Source of the DNA: Spirochaetaceae bacterium
GTDB lineage: Bacteria > Spirochaetota > Spirochaetia > Treponematales > Breznakiellaceae
Direction of reading: 5' to 3'
DNA length: 5,381 nucleotides
Assembly (NCBI GenBank): GCA_031278575.1
Contig: JAITKD010000240.1
Coordinates: 1-5,381 of the forward strand
A program made the position numbers and the translations under genes. Positions 1 through 5,381 of the stretch are shown here, piece by piece. The notes beneath the pieces are model-generated. The model was given only the letters and a program-made list of their open reading frames with translations. It had not been told where the DNA came from and ran no database searches. Positions within the stretch are counted from its first letter, which is position 1. Each line of letters begins with the position of its first letter.

Positions 1-29
1 GAGAATAAACCGGCGCTCCTTTAACGCAA

Positions 30-46
30 GGTAAACAAAGTTTACC
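30..46. repeat. 17-bp dyad GGTAAAC-N3-GTTTACC, operator-like
   Basis: GGTAAAC (30-36) and GTTTACC (40-46) form a perfect 7-bp dyad around AAA. Size and symmetry resemble a dimeric repressor site. On the minus strand, TAAAGGAG (23-16), a good Shine-Dalgarno sequence, follows 6 bp later, but no start codon occurs in the remaining 15 bases. The dyad may therefore belong to the upstream region of a gene outside the window. That is inference only. Confidence 0.45.
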
Positions 47-48
47 CC

Positions 49-72
49 ATTTGCGCAATGAAATGAGCAAAT
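49..72. repeat. Imperfect 9-bp inverted repeat
   Basis: ATTTGCGCA (49-57) pairs with TGAGCAAAT (64-72) with one mismatch and a 6-base loop. It lies between the two neighbouring inverted repeats, 2 bp after one and 3 bp before the other. No T tract follows on either strand. Its role is unknown. Confidence 0.4.
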
Positions 73-75
73 ACA

Positions 76-119
76 TTAGGGAAACGCGATGAGCGTCAAG
101 TTAATCAGCGTTTCCCTAA
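76..119. repeat. Perfect 12-bp inverted repeat after the operon
   Basis: TTAGGGAAACGC (76-87) and GCGTTTCCCTAA (108-119) are exact reverse complements, separated by 20 bases. GAT (88-90) and ATC (104-106) can extend the stem past a one-base bulge. For transcripts leaving the TPR gene, the T tract (TATTTTT) comes before the hairpin and only TGTATTTG follows it, the reverse of a normal intrinsic terminator. It may still end or protect the operon mRNA, or belong to the control region of the next gene. Confidence 0.55.
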
Positions 120-193
120 AAATACCTCTTGAAATTTTTCCGGGTCAAGTGTAGCGTGTCTGCCGGGGAGGGGGCCTGTTTTTTAGCCCGGAG

Positions 194-1921
194 TTACTGC
201 CCCTGGTTTTCCAGGCGGCGGAGTTCCAGCCGGACGTTTAGGTTTTCCGGGTCCAAATCCCCGGCGTATTCCAGGACCCGGCGTATTTCCCTGTCCCGGC
301 CCAGGGCCCGCAGGCACCGGGCGATATGCAGCTGTATCCGGGCGGCGCTTTTTTTGTCCCCCACCCGGGCCGCGGCGGCTTCGTAATAGTCCAGGGCCGC
401 GGCGTTGGAACGGCGGGCTTCGAGGATCCGGGCGAGCGCGGCGTCGGCCTGCCAGAAACGGCCGGACAGGGCCTTGAGCAGGGCTTCCCCTTCGTCAAGG
501 CGGCCTTCCCGGACGAGCCGGAGGCCCTGGTTGAGGTCTATCCAGTCCCCCCCAACGCGGTAGTACCCGGCGGTTTTGATAAGCACCGCGGTTTCGTCGT
601 ACCGTTTCTGGAGGTCAAAATACGCGGCCCCCCATTGGTACAGCCGTTCATCCCGGGGATGCCGGCCCAGGAGGAGCCATACTTCCGCCACGGTCCGGTC
701 TATGGTCCAAGAGTCCCGGCGGCGTTTAAGTAACTCCAAATCCAAAAGCCCCTCGTTTTTTAGATCCCGTTCCTCAAGAATAACAACGGCCCGGGGAGTA
801 TCCAGGAGCCGGGTGTATGCTAAAATACCATACGTGAGGACCGGGGAGGGGGCGGGCTGTTGTTCCGCGAAAAACCGCTCCAGGCAAGCGGCTTTTTCCC
901 CGGGGGACGCGGCGGTGGAGGCCAGGTTGTAGAGGCTCCGGGATATACGATCCTGGTTTTGGGCCCCTCCGGCGTTTTGGGGGAGGGCCAGGCCGCGCCA
1001 CAGGTTCCGGGCGGTATCGCCGTAACCCGCGAGCCAAAGGGCGTCCGCCTGCCGGGCCAGGCTCTTTTCATCGGAAAGGCGGGAAAAAAGTTCCGCGCTC
1101 TCCAGGGGGTCCCCGAAATCGTAAAAAAACTCCGCCCCGAACCGGAGGGTTTCCGGGGCCGGGGACCAGGGGGCCTCCGGGAATCCCCCGCCGCCCCCGG
1201 GGGGGCCGGCGAGCAGGGTCTTAACCAGCGCCCCGCACCCCGGAACATCCCCCGCAAGGAGCCTGAGTATCCCCCGGTTGACCACCAATTGTTCCCCCTC
1301 TTTTTCCGAAACCAGGGGAATTGCCGATGCCAAAAGGGTCTCCCCCTGGGGGACACCCGCGGCGCTTTGGGGATCCCCCAGTTTTCCGGCAAGGACGTAG
1401 AGGCTTAATACCAAGGGCCGGAAGGCGGGGCCCCGGATCCGGGCAAGGAGATCCTCCAGGGCCGCCGCGGTTTCCGGGGCGATAAGGGGGTCCCCCAGAA
1501 ACAGGGCCTCCGCGGCCAGGGCCGCCAGGGGTTCGGAGTGGGGGAAGCGGCCGCTGATCCGAGCCGCCGCTTCCCCATAGGCGCCGGTAAAAAGCGCCGC
1601 CTTTTCCGGCGGGAAGCCGGAATAACGGGCGAGGTTTCTGCGGCGTTTCAGGACCGAAAGGTGGGACTCCACGCTGAGGGCCTTTTCTTCAAGGCCCTCC
1701 AGGAGGGAATTGAGCCGTTCCGGGGAAGCCCCTTCCGGCCGCGCCGCGAGGAGGTCAAATTCCGCCAGCATCCGGGGAAAATCCCCGCCGGCTTCCCCTC
1801 CCCCCCCTTCCCCCCGGAGGGTGAAAAAAAACATCCCCCCCAGCAGCGCCAGGGCAAGCCCCCCTCCCAGGACGCAGACGGTTTTAAGCAACATCCTCTG
1901 AGACCAATGCGGACGGATCAT
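194..1921 (-). CDS. Membrane-anchored TPR-like repeat protein, function unknown
   Basis: A 575-residue protein that I cannot assign to a characterised family. A short basic N terminus (MIRPHWSQR) precedes one hydrophobic segment (about 12-35), suggesting an uncleaved anchor with the bulk facing the periplasm. A Gly-rich linker (about 37-46) follows. The rest is alpha-helical and rich in Ala, Leu, Arg and Glu. The C-terminal third looks like degenerate tetratricopeptide repeats: VAEVWLLLGRHPRDERLYQWG (411-431), GLRLVREGRLDEGEALLKAL (466-485), AALDYYEAAAARVGDKKSAA (508-527), and ARCLRALGRDREIRRVLEYA ending in GDLDPENLNVRLELRRLEN (to about 572). A protein-interaction scaffold in the envelope is plausible. 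Its ATG lies two bases after the nusB TAA, with GGGA 5 bases upstream as a possible ribosome site, so it is the last gene of the operon. A cluster of homopolymers near codons 28-42 is notable. It may match TP1014 of T. pallidum by position (from memory). Confidence 0.85.
   Translation of the reverse strand: MIRPHWSQRMLLKTVCVLGGGLALALLGGMFFFTLRGEGGGGEAGGDFPRMLAEFDLLAARPEGASPERLNSLLEGLEEKALSVESHLSVLKRRRNLARYSGFPPEKAALFTGAYGEAAARISGRFPHSEPLAALAAEALFLGDPLIAPETAAALEDLLARIRGPAFRPLVLSLYVLAGKLGDPQSAAGVPQGETLLASAIPLVSEKEGEQLVVNRGILRLLAGDVPGCGALVKTLLAGPPGGGGGFPEAPWSPAPETLRFGAEFFYDFGDPLESAELFSRLSDEKSLARQADALWLAGYGDTARNLWRGLALPQNAGGAQNQDRISRSLYNLASTAASPGEKAACLERFFAEQQPAPSPVLTYGILAYTRLLDTPRAVVILEERDLKNEGLLDLELLKRRRDSWTIDRTVAEVWLLLGRHPRDERLYQWGAAYFDLQKRYDETAVLIKTAGYYRVGGDWIDLNQGLRLVREGRLDEGEALLKALSGRFWQADAALARILEARRSNAAALDYYEAAAARVGDKKSAARIQLHIARCLRALGRDREIRRVLEYAGDLDPENLNVRLELRRLENQGQ
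1800..1840. repeat. Homopolymer cluster near the start of the TPR gene
   Basis: In the coding (minus) direction this stretch holds G6 (1840-1835), T8 (1831-1824), G6 (1815-1810) and G8 (1807-1800) within about 41 bases. It encodes the end of the membrane segment (GGMFFFTL) and the start of the Gly-rich linker (GEGGGGE). Slippage by one base in any tract would shift the frame around codons 28-42 and abolish the protein. The tracts are seen directly; variability is only inferred. Confidence 0.7.
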
Positions 1922-1923
1922 AG

Positions 1924-2382
1924 TTATCCCGGCGGGTCCTTATCGGGGAGGGGGCTTTCTTTTTGTATTGTTTTCCGGATACTATCCAGGACCCCGTTTA
2001 TAAACCGGTAGGAATCGTCGGTGCCGAATTCTTTGGAGATCCCGATGGCTTCGTCAATGACGATGGAGGGGGGCACCTCATCTTGAAACATCAGGGTATA
2101 GGTACTCATCCTGAGTACCGCGAGATCAACCCGGTTGAGCCGGGAAAAATCCCAATTTTTAAGATGGGCGCGGATCATAGCATCCACCGTATTGATGTTT
2201 TCTATGGTTCCTATCACCAAAAGCCGGGAAAAGTCCGAGATCCCCTGGTCGGGAACCTTTTCAAGCCAGGAAAAATTCAATAAATCACCGGGGATTGACG
2301 ATTTTCCCGGGGGAAAGCCCGCGGCTTCCCAGGAATACAAGGCTTGAAAGGCAAGGATACGGCCTTTTCTCCGTGACGCCAT
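1924..2382 (-). CDS. nusB: Transcription antitermination factor NusB
   Basis: Small all-helical RNA-binding protein that, with NusE (ribosomal protein S10), binds boxA RNA and supports processive transcription of rRNA operons in the cytoplasm. The 152 residues match the normal length. It begins MASRRKGRILAFQALYSWE, the family's N-terminal arginine-rich helix. The C-terminal half carries the diagnostic run: AHLKNWDFSRLNRVDLAVLR (about 73-92), then DEVPPSIVIDEAIGISKEFG and SYRFINGVLDSI (about 124-135). The tail ESPLPDKDPPG is probably disordered. The ATG lies two bases after the TAG of the upstream chaperone gene. The sequence before it (GCTGGTAGTT) has only a weak GGTAG ribosome site, so translation may depend on coupling to the upstream gene. 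Identity is secure. Placement between two envelope-type genes is unusual functionally but agrees with the treponemal order I remember. Confidence 0.96.
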   Translation of the reverse strand: MASRRKGRILAFQALYSWEAAGFPPGKSSIPGDLLNFSWLEKVPDQGISDFSRLLVIGTIENINTVDAMIRAHLKNWDFSRLNRVDLAVLRMSTYTLMFQDEVPPSIVIDEAIGISKEFGTDDSYRFINGVLDSIRKTIQKESPLPDKDPPG

Positions 2383-2384
2383 AA

Positions 2385-3449
2385 CTACCAGCTGAGAAGA
2401 AAATTCTCTCGGATGGTAACCGCGTCCCTTTTCGCCCGGAGTTCGGCGATGAGTTCTTCCTGCGCTTTTATGGCGGCCTCCTGCAAACGCCGCTGGGTTA
2501 AGGTCCCCACGATTTGTTCCCGGACGGTCATGGGAGGACCGGACTGTAACAACACGTCGTTTAAGGTAAGGGTTTTCATCTCATAGGTTCCGGTAATTTT
2601 GATGATGAGAAAGCCCTGGGGGGTCTCGATCACCCCGGAAATCGCCCCCTGGGGCAAAGAAAAGGCCACGTTGAGGAATTCCTGACCCACCGAATCCAAA
2701 AGCTGGGGGTTCCGGGGAAGGTAGCGGCCTTCTTCGGAAATATACCCCGCCCCCTGGGTCTGTCCCCGGATAACCGCCTCATCGAACTTTGCGGGGTTGG
2801 AACCAATATCCCGGAGCATCCGGTCCGCGGTTTCCCGGGCCCGGGTTTTTTCAGCCGAAGCCGCCCCATTCGCCAGGGGGATTTGGATATAGGAGAACCG
2901 TACCGTATCGGGCTGGACATACTGGGTTTTATACAGATTATAGGTGTTCTGGATCTCCGCTTCCGTCGGCGGTTGAACCGATGACTCCAGGTTGGGCTTT
3001 TTGAGACGGAGGTACTGCTGGGCGATAAGCTGTTTGCGGATCAGTTCCCGGTATGCGGGAAGCTCCATTCCGGTCTGACTTTTGAGGAGCGAGGAAAATT
3101 CGGCGTCCGTGGGCCGCCTCCCCAGGGATTGGGCCATACCGGAGCGGATCTGCTGAAAATAGTTGTTCAGGTCGTTATCGGATACGGAGATCCGTTCCTG
3201 TTCGGCGGCCTGAAGGATGAGCCGCTCGTCGATCATCAAATTCAGAATTTCCAGCCGCAGCTTCCGTTTTTCCTCGGCGCTCAGGGTCCTGCCGGCCTCG
3301 ATTTTTTCAGCCTCGGTCCGCAGTTGTTTGACCATAATCGGCTCGCTTCTAATCAAATTCACCGTGGCGATGGTCTGTAAATCCGTTTGGGTAAAACCCG
3401 CCGCTGTTACTAAAAGAAAAAACAAACCGCCAGATAGTAACCGTTTCAT
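2385..3449 (-). CDS. Exported SurA/parvulin-like folding protein with a degenerate PPIase domain
   Basis: Probable periplasmic chaperone of the SurA/PpiC type, which in diderm bacteria escorts outer-membrane proteins. The 354-aa product starts with a signal peptide (MKRLLSGG, then a hydrophobic stretch to VTAAG), with likely cleavage near residues 18-21 and no lipobox cysteine. A helical, charged SurA-N-like region follows (about 25-160), with RLEILNLMIDERLILQAAE typical of the family. The parvulin-like domain (about 182-290) keeps its end pattern FSLPQGAISGVIETPQGFLIIKI. The sites where parvulins carry histidine read RFSYIQIP and GFLIIKI, and the whole protein has no His or Cys. A helical tail ends in NFLLSW. 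I chose the second ATG: AGGA (3458-3455) lies 5 bases before it, whereas it overlaps the ATG at 3455, which would add only two residues. It resembles the T. pallidum protein I recall as Tpn39b. The chaperone role is inferred from domain architecture. Confidence 0.85.
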   Translation of the reverse strand: MKRLLSGGLFFLLVTAAGFTQTDLQTIATVNLIRSEPIMVKQLRTEAEKIEAGRTLSAEEKRKLRLEILNLMIDERLILQAAEQERISVSDNDLNNYFQQIRSGMAQSLGRRPTDAEFSSLLKSQTGMELPAYRELIRKQLIAQQYLRLKKPNLESSVQPPTEAEIQNTYNLYKTQYVQPDTVRFSYIQIPLANGAASAEKTRARETADRMLRDIGSNPAKFDEAVIRGQTQGAGYISEEGRYLPRNPQLLDSVGQEFLNVAFSLPQGAISGVIETPQGFLIIKITGTYEMKTLTLNDVLLQSGPPMTVREQIVGTLTQRRLQEAAIKAQEELIAELRAKRDAVTIRENFLLSW

Positions 3450-3454
3450 ATTCA

Positions 3455-3460
3455 TCCTTT
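3455..3460 (-). promoter_or_regulatory. Shine-Dalgarno that decides the start of the chaperone gene
   Basis: AAAGGA on the minus strand ends 5 bases before the ATG at 3449-3447. The alternative ATG at 3455-3453 begins inside this motif and so has no usable spacing. This favours the second ATG and a 354-residue product. Confidence 0.6.
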
Positions 3461-3528
3461 GGGAACCAGCCCGTATCGGACCTGTTCAAGAACCCCATGG
3501 TTCTCTCCCAAGCCGGTTTTTATCGGAA

Positions 3529-3557
3529 GTTGTTCAAAATTGAAGTTTTTGAACAAC
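3529..3557. repeat. Perfect 11-bp inverted repeat, possible operator or dispersed element
   Basis: GTTGTTCAAAA (3529-3539) and TTTTGAACAAC (3547-3557) are exact reverse complements around a 7-base centre. The element begins 4 bp after the candidate -10 box and covers the expected transcription start. No T tract follows it on either strand, so it is not an ordinary terminator. Further TTGTTC-type half sites lie nearby: GAACAA at 3571-3576, 20 bp from the copy at 3551-3556, and the small inverted repeat GTTC-AA-GAAC at 3484-3493. An operator, a leader hairpin, or a copy of a dispersed intergenic repeat all fit. Confidence 0.6.
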
Positions 3558-3560
3558 CCT

Positions 3561-3566
3561 ATTATA
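3561..3566 (-). promoter_or_regulatory. Candidate -10 box for the chaperone-nusB-TPR operon
   Basis: A perfect TATAAT on the minus strand sits in AT-rich sequence within the 234-bp gap. A start about 7 bases downstream (near 3554) would give a 5' leader of roughly 105 nt before the ATG at 3449. The hexamer at 17-bp spacing (CCTATG, 3589-3584) is a poor -35; a better TTGAAA at 3595-3590 is 23 bp away, which is too far. The box lies in the 10-bp palindrome ATTATATAAT (3561-3570), so it reads as TATAAT on both strands. The minus orientation is favoured because the downstream genes are on that strand. Confidence 0.5.
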
Positions 3567-3622
3567 TAATGAACAAAGACCGGCATAGGTTTCAAAAGCC
3601 GGCAAAATTTTTAATCTTCGTT

Positions 3623-3661
3623 AAAACGCGCGGCCCGCCGCCTTCCGGGAATTCCCCGGAA
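3623..3661 (-). terminator. Possible terminator hairpins downstream of alaS
   Basis: Two GC-rich inverted repeats follow the alaS stop by about 30 bp. The first is TTCCGGG/CCCGGAA with a 5-base loop (3643-3661). The second is GCGG/CCGC inside GCGGCGGGCCGC (3630-3641). On the minus strand the second is followed by GCG and then only four T (3626-3623). The position after the stop suits a terminator, but the T tract is too short for a confident intrinsic terminator. Read-through into the downstream operon remains possible. Confidence 0.35.
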
Positions 3662-3689
3662 CCCAGATACCGCCCTCTTTTTATTTTTT

Positions 3690-5381
3690 CTATTCCAAAA
3701 CCGCCCGGATCCGGCGGACCCCCGCGGAGGAGGATTGCTCTTTTTGTATCTTGAACTTCCCCAGGGCCCCGGTACGCTCCACATGGGGGCCCCCGCAGAC
3801 CTCCTTGGAAAAATCCCCCATGGTATAGACCTTTACCTGGGATTCGTATTTTTCCCCAAAAAGGGCAACGGCCCCGGACGCCTTCGCCGCTTCCAGGCTC
3901 ATCACCTCCATGGTAACCGGGAGGTCCCGTTGGATCTGCTCGTTTACCAGGGCCTCCACCCGGGCAAGCTCCCCGGCGCTCATGGGGCCGTCGTGGGAAA
4001 AGTCGAAGCGCATCCGTTCCGCGGTGATGTTGGACCCCTTCTGGGCCACGTGCTCCCCCAGGACCAACCGGAGGGCCTGGTGCAGCAGGTGGGTGGCGGT
4101 GTGGTATTTTACCGCCATTTCCCCCTGGTCTCCCAGGCCCCCTTTAAACACCTGCCCGCTCCCCGCCCGGGAAAGGTCCTGGTGTTTTTTAAAGGCCTCG
4201 TCGAATTCGGCCCGGTTTACGGTCATCCCCCGTTCCCCCGCCAGTTCCTCGGTGAGTTCCAGGGGAAAGCCGTAGGTGTCGTAGAGTTTAAAGGCCAGGC
4301 GGCCGGACATGATCTTCCGGGGATCCCGTAAAAGATTGGGGAGGAGTTTTTCAAATTCGTGTTCCCCCTTCTGGAGGGTTTCCAAGAATTTTTCTTCTTC
4401 TTTATTAAGTTCGGTGATGATAAAATCCCGGTGTTCCACAAGTTCCGGATAGGGGCCGGCGAATTTTTTTATCACCGCCCCGGCCACCGATGCCAGGGAA
4501 CCCTCCATCCCCAGTTTGCGGCCGTGCCGCACCGCCCGGCGGATCAGCCGGCGCAGCACATACCCCGCCCCCACATTGGAGGGGCTTACCGCCTTGGGGT
4601 CCCCCAAAATAAAAACCGCGGACCGCACGTGGTCACCGATGATCCGGATCGACCGGTCCCGGTCCCCGCCGGTCCCATAAACGCCGCCCGAGGCTTTTTC
4701 CACCGCCTCAATGAGGGGGGCGAAAATTTCCGTATCGTACACCGATTTTTTCCCGTTCAGGATGGTAACGGTCCGCTCAATCCCCATGCCCGTGTCCACG
4801 CAGGTCCGGGCCAGAGGGATATATTCCCCCTCGGCGGTTTTATTGTACTGCATGAAGACATCGTTCCAGATCTCAAGCCACTTTCCGCAGGAACAGCCCG
4901 GTCCGCAGTCCGGGCCGCAGGGTTCCTTGCCCATATCGATAAACATCTCCGAGTCCGGGCCGCAGGGTCCGGTGGCCCCCGCGGGGCCCCACCAGTTATC
5001 GGACCGGGGCCGGTACCCGATCCGGTCTTCGGGGATCCCTAAACGCTTCCAGACCGCGGCGGATTCATCGTCCCGGGGTATGGCCCCCTCCCCCGCAAAC
5101 ACCGTCACCCCGATCTTTTCCCGGGGTATCCCCAGCCACCGGGGGGAGGTGAGGAATTCAAAACTCATCTCGATGGCCCCTTCCTTAAAATAATCCCCCA
5201 GGGACCAGTTCCCCAGCATTTCAAAAAAGGTGAGGTGGCTGGGGTCCCCCACGCTGTCTATGTCCCCGGTGCGGATGCACTTCTGGTAGTCCACCAGCCG
5301 TTTCCCCGCGGGGTGGTCTTCCCCCAAAAGGTAGGGCACCAGGGGGTGCATCCCGGCGGTGGTAAACAGCACCGTGGGGTC
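3690..5381 (-). CDS. alaS: Alanyl-tRNA synthetase, short form without C-Ala domain (5' end beyond window)
   Basis: Cytoplasmic class II synthetase that charges tRNA-Ala with alanine and hydrolyses mischarged Ser/Gly-tRNA-Ala. The window holds 563 codons and the TAG stop. The first visible residues, DPTVLFTTAGMHP, match the family about 34 residues in, so the start codon lies outside and the full protein would be near 600 aa. Residue numbers below count from the window edge. The catalytic core shows TFFEMLGNWSLGDYF (about 51-65) and motif 3 GMGIER (198-203). The tRNA-recognition region contains YVLRRLIRRAVRHGRKLG (about 274-291). The editing domain keeps both zinc/active-site pairs, HTATH (427-431) and CGGPH (529-533). 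The protein ends at SAGVRRIRAVLE, directly after the editing domain, where most bacterial AlaRS (about 875 aa) continue into a coiled coil and C-Ala domain. A four-cysteine cluster (155, 159, 163, 165) precedes KWLEIWNDVFMQYN. Identity is certain; the short form fits spirochaetes. Confidence 0.97.
   Translation of the reverse strand, partial: DPTVLFTTAGMHPLVPYLLGEDHPAGKRLVDYQKCIRTGDIDSVGDPSHLTFFEMLGNWSLGDYFKEGAIEMSFEFLTSPRWLGIPREKIGVTVFAGEGAIPRDDESAAVWKRLGIPEDRIGYRPRSDNWWGPAGATGPCGPDSEMFIDMGKEPCGPDCGPGCSCGKWLEIWNDVFMQYNKTAEGEYIPLARTCVDTGMGIERTVTILNGKKSVYDTEIFAPLIEAVEKASGGVYGTGGDRDRSIRIIGDHVRSAVFILGDPKAVSPSNVGAGYVLRRLIRRAVRHGRKLGMEGSLASVAGAVIKKFAGPYPELVEHRDFIITELNKEEEKFLETLQKGEHEFEKLLPNLLRDPRKIMSGRLAFKLYDTYGFPLELTEELAGERGMTVNRAEFDEAFKKHQDLSRAGSGQVFKGGLGDQGEMAVKYHTATHLLHQALRLVLGEHVAQKGSNITAERMRFDFSHDGPMSAGELARVEALVNEQIQRDLPVTMEVMSLEAAKASGAVALFGEKYESQVKVYTMGDFSKEVCGGPHVERTGALGKFKIQKEQSSSAGVRRIRAVLE

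Noticed and set aside
1..23. Start of a new minus-strand gene after the Shine-Dalgarno-like TAAAGGAG
   Set aside because: No ATG, GTG or TTG occurs in the 15 bases left, so any start would be too far from the motif; a gene cannot be supported within the window.
76..119. Confident intrinsic terminator of the operon
   Set aside because: The stem is perfect, but the loop is 20 bases and the T tract is before the hairpin on the transcribed strand, not after it.
860..1408. Plus-strand open frame of 182 codons, with other long frames opposite the TPR gene
   Set aside because: They lie wholly antisense to a gene with a convincing anchor and repeat structure. Their products are Gly/Pro/Arg-rich, as expected from reading GC-rich DNA in the wrong frame, and match no family.
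3580..3603. CCGGC...GCCGGC pair as a hairpin or terminator
   Set aside because: The arms are only five bases with a 13-base loop, and GCCGG-type words are very common in this GC-rich sequence.
3643..3661. TTCCGGG-AATTC-CCCGGAA as an operator for the chaperone operon
   Set aside because: It lies about 80 bp upstream of the candidate -10 box and just after the alaS stop, so a role at the 3' end of alaS is simpler.
4359..5042. Plus-strand open frame of 227 codons opposite alaS, and another at 3735-4331
   Set aside because: Both are antisense to the unmistakable AlaRS sequence and have Pro/Gly/His-rich low-quality products; GC-rich codon use leaves few stops there.
1..5381. Mobile element, CRISPR array, tRNA or rRNA gene, toxin or defence module
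   Set aside because: No transposase-like frame, spaced direct repeats, tRNA-like T-loop sequence or defence motif was seen; all coding space is explained by four housekeeping or envelope genes.

Overview
The window appears to come from a GC-rich treponeme-like spirochaete. All four genes lie on the minus strand, so transcription runs from the high-coordinate end to the low end. The spirochaete assignment rests on three things. AlaRS stops right after its editing domain, as I recall for the short Treponema and Borrelia enzymes. The order alaS, parvulin-like secreted protein, nusB, TPR protein matches what I remember of the Treponema pallidum TP1017 to TP1014 block. The secreted protein also resembles the Tpn39b-type protein of that block. 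Species cannot be read from this sequence; the high GC would suit an environmental or gut treponeme better than T. pallidum. The lineage call comes from memory and was not searched.

Layout in transcription order: (1) 5381-3690, alaS, whose 5' end (about 34 codons) lies outside the window. (2) 3689-3456, a 234-bp gap of lower GC than the genes. It holds GC-rich hairpins just after alaS (possible terminator), a perfect TATAAT -10 box, a perfect 11-bp inverted repeat where transcription would start, and a Shine-Dalgarno sequence. (3) 3449-2385, an exported SurA/parvulin-like protein. (4) 2382-1924, nusB. (5) 1921-194, a large membrane-anchored TPR-like protein of unknown function. (6) 193-1, a non-coding tail with three inverted repeats close together.

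Genes 3 to 5 look like one operon: each stop codon is followed by exactly two bases and then the next ATG. The operon links envelope proteins (a periplasmic chaperone-like protein and a periplasm-facing TPR protein) to a transcription antitermination factor that also serves rRNA synthesis. alaS is probably a separate unit or is joined only by read-through.

Nothing here looks like a mobile element, CRISPR array or defence system. The points most worth a second look are the parvulin-like protein with no histidine or cysteine, the compact AlaRS with a four-cysteine cluster and no C-Ala domain, the homopolymer cluster near the start of the TPR gene, and the palindromic sequences in the two intergenic regions.
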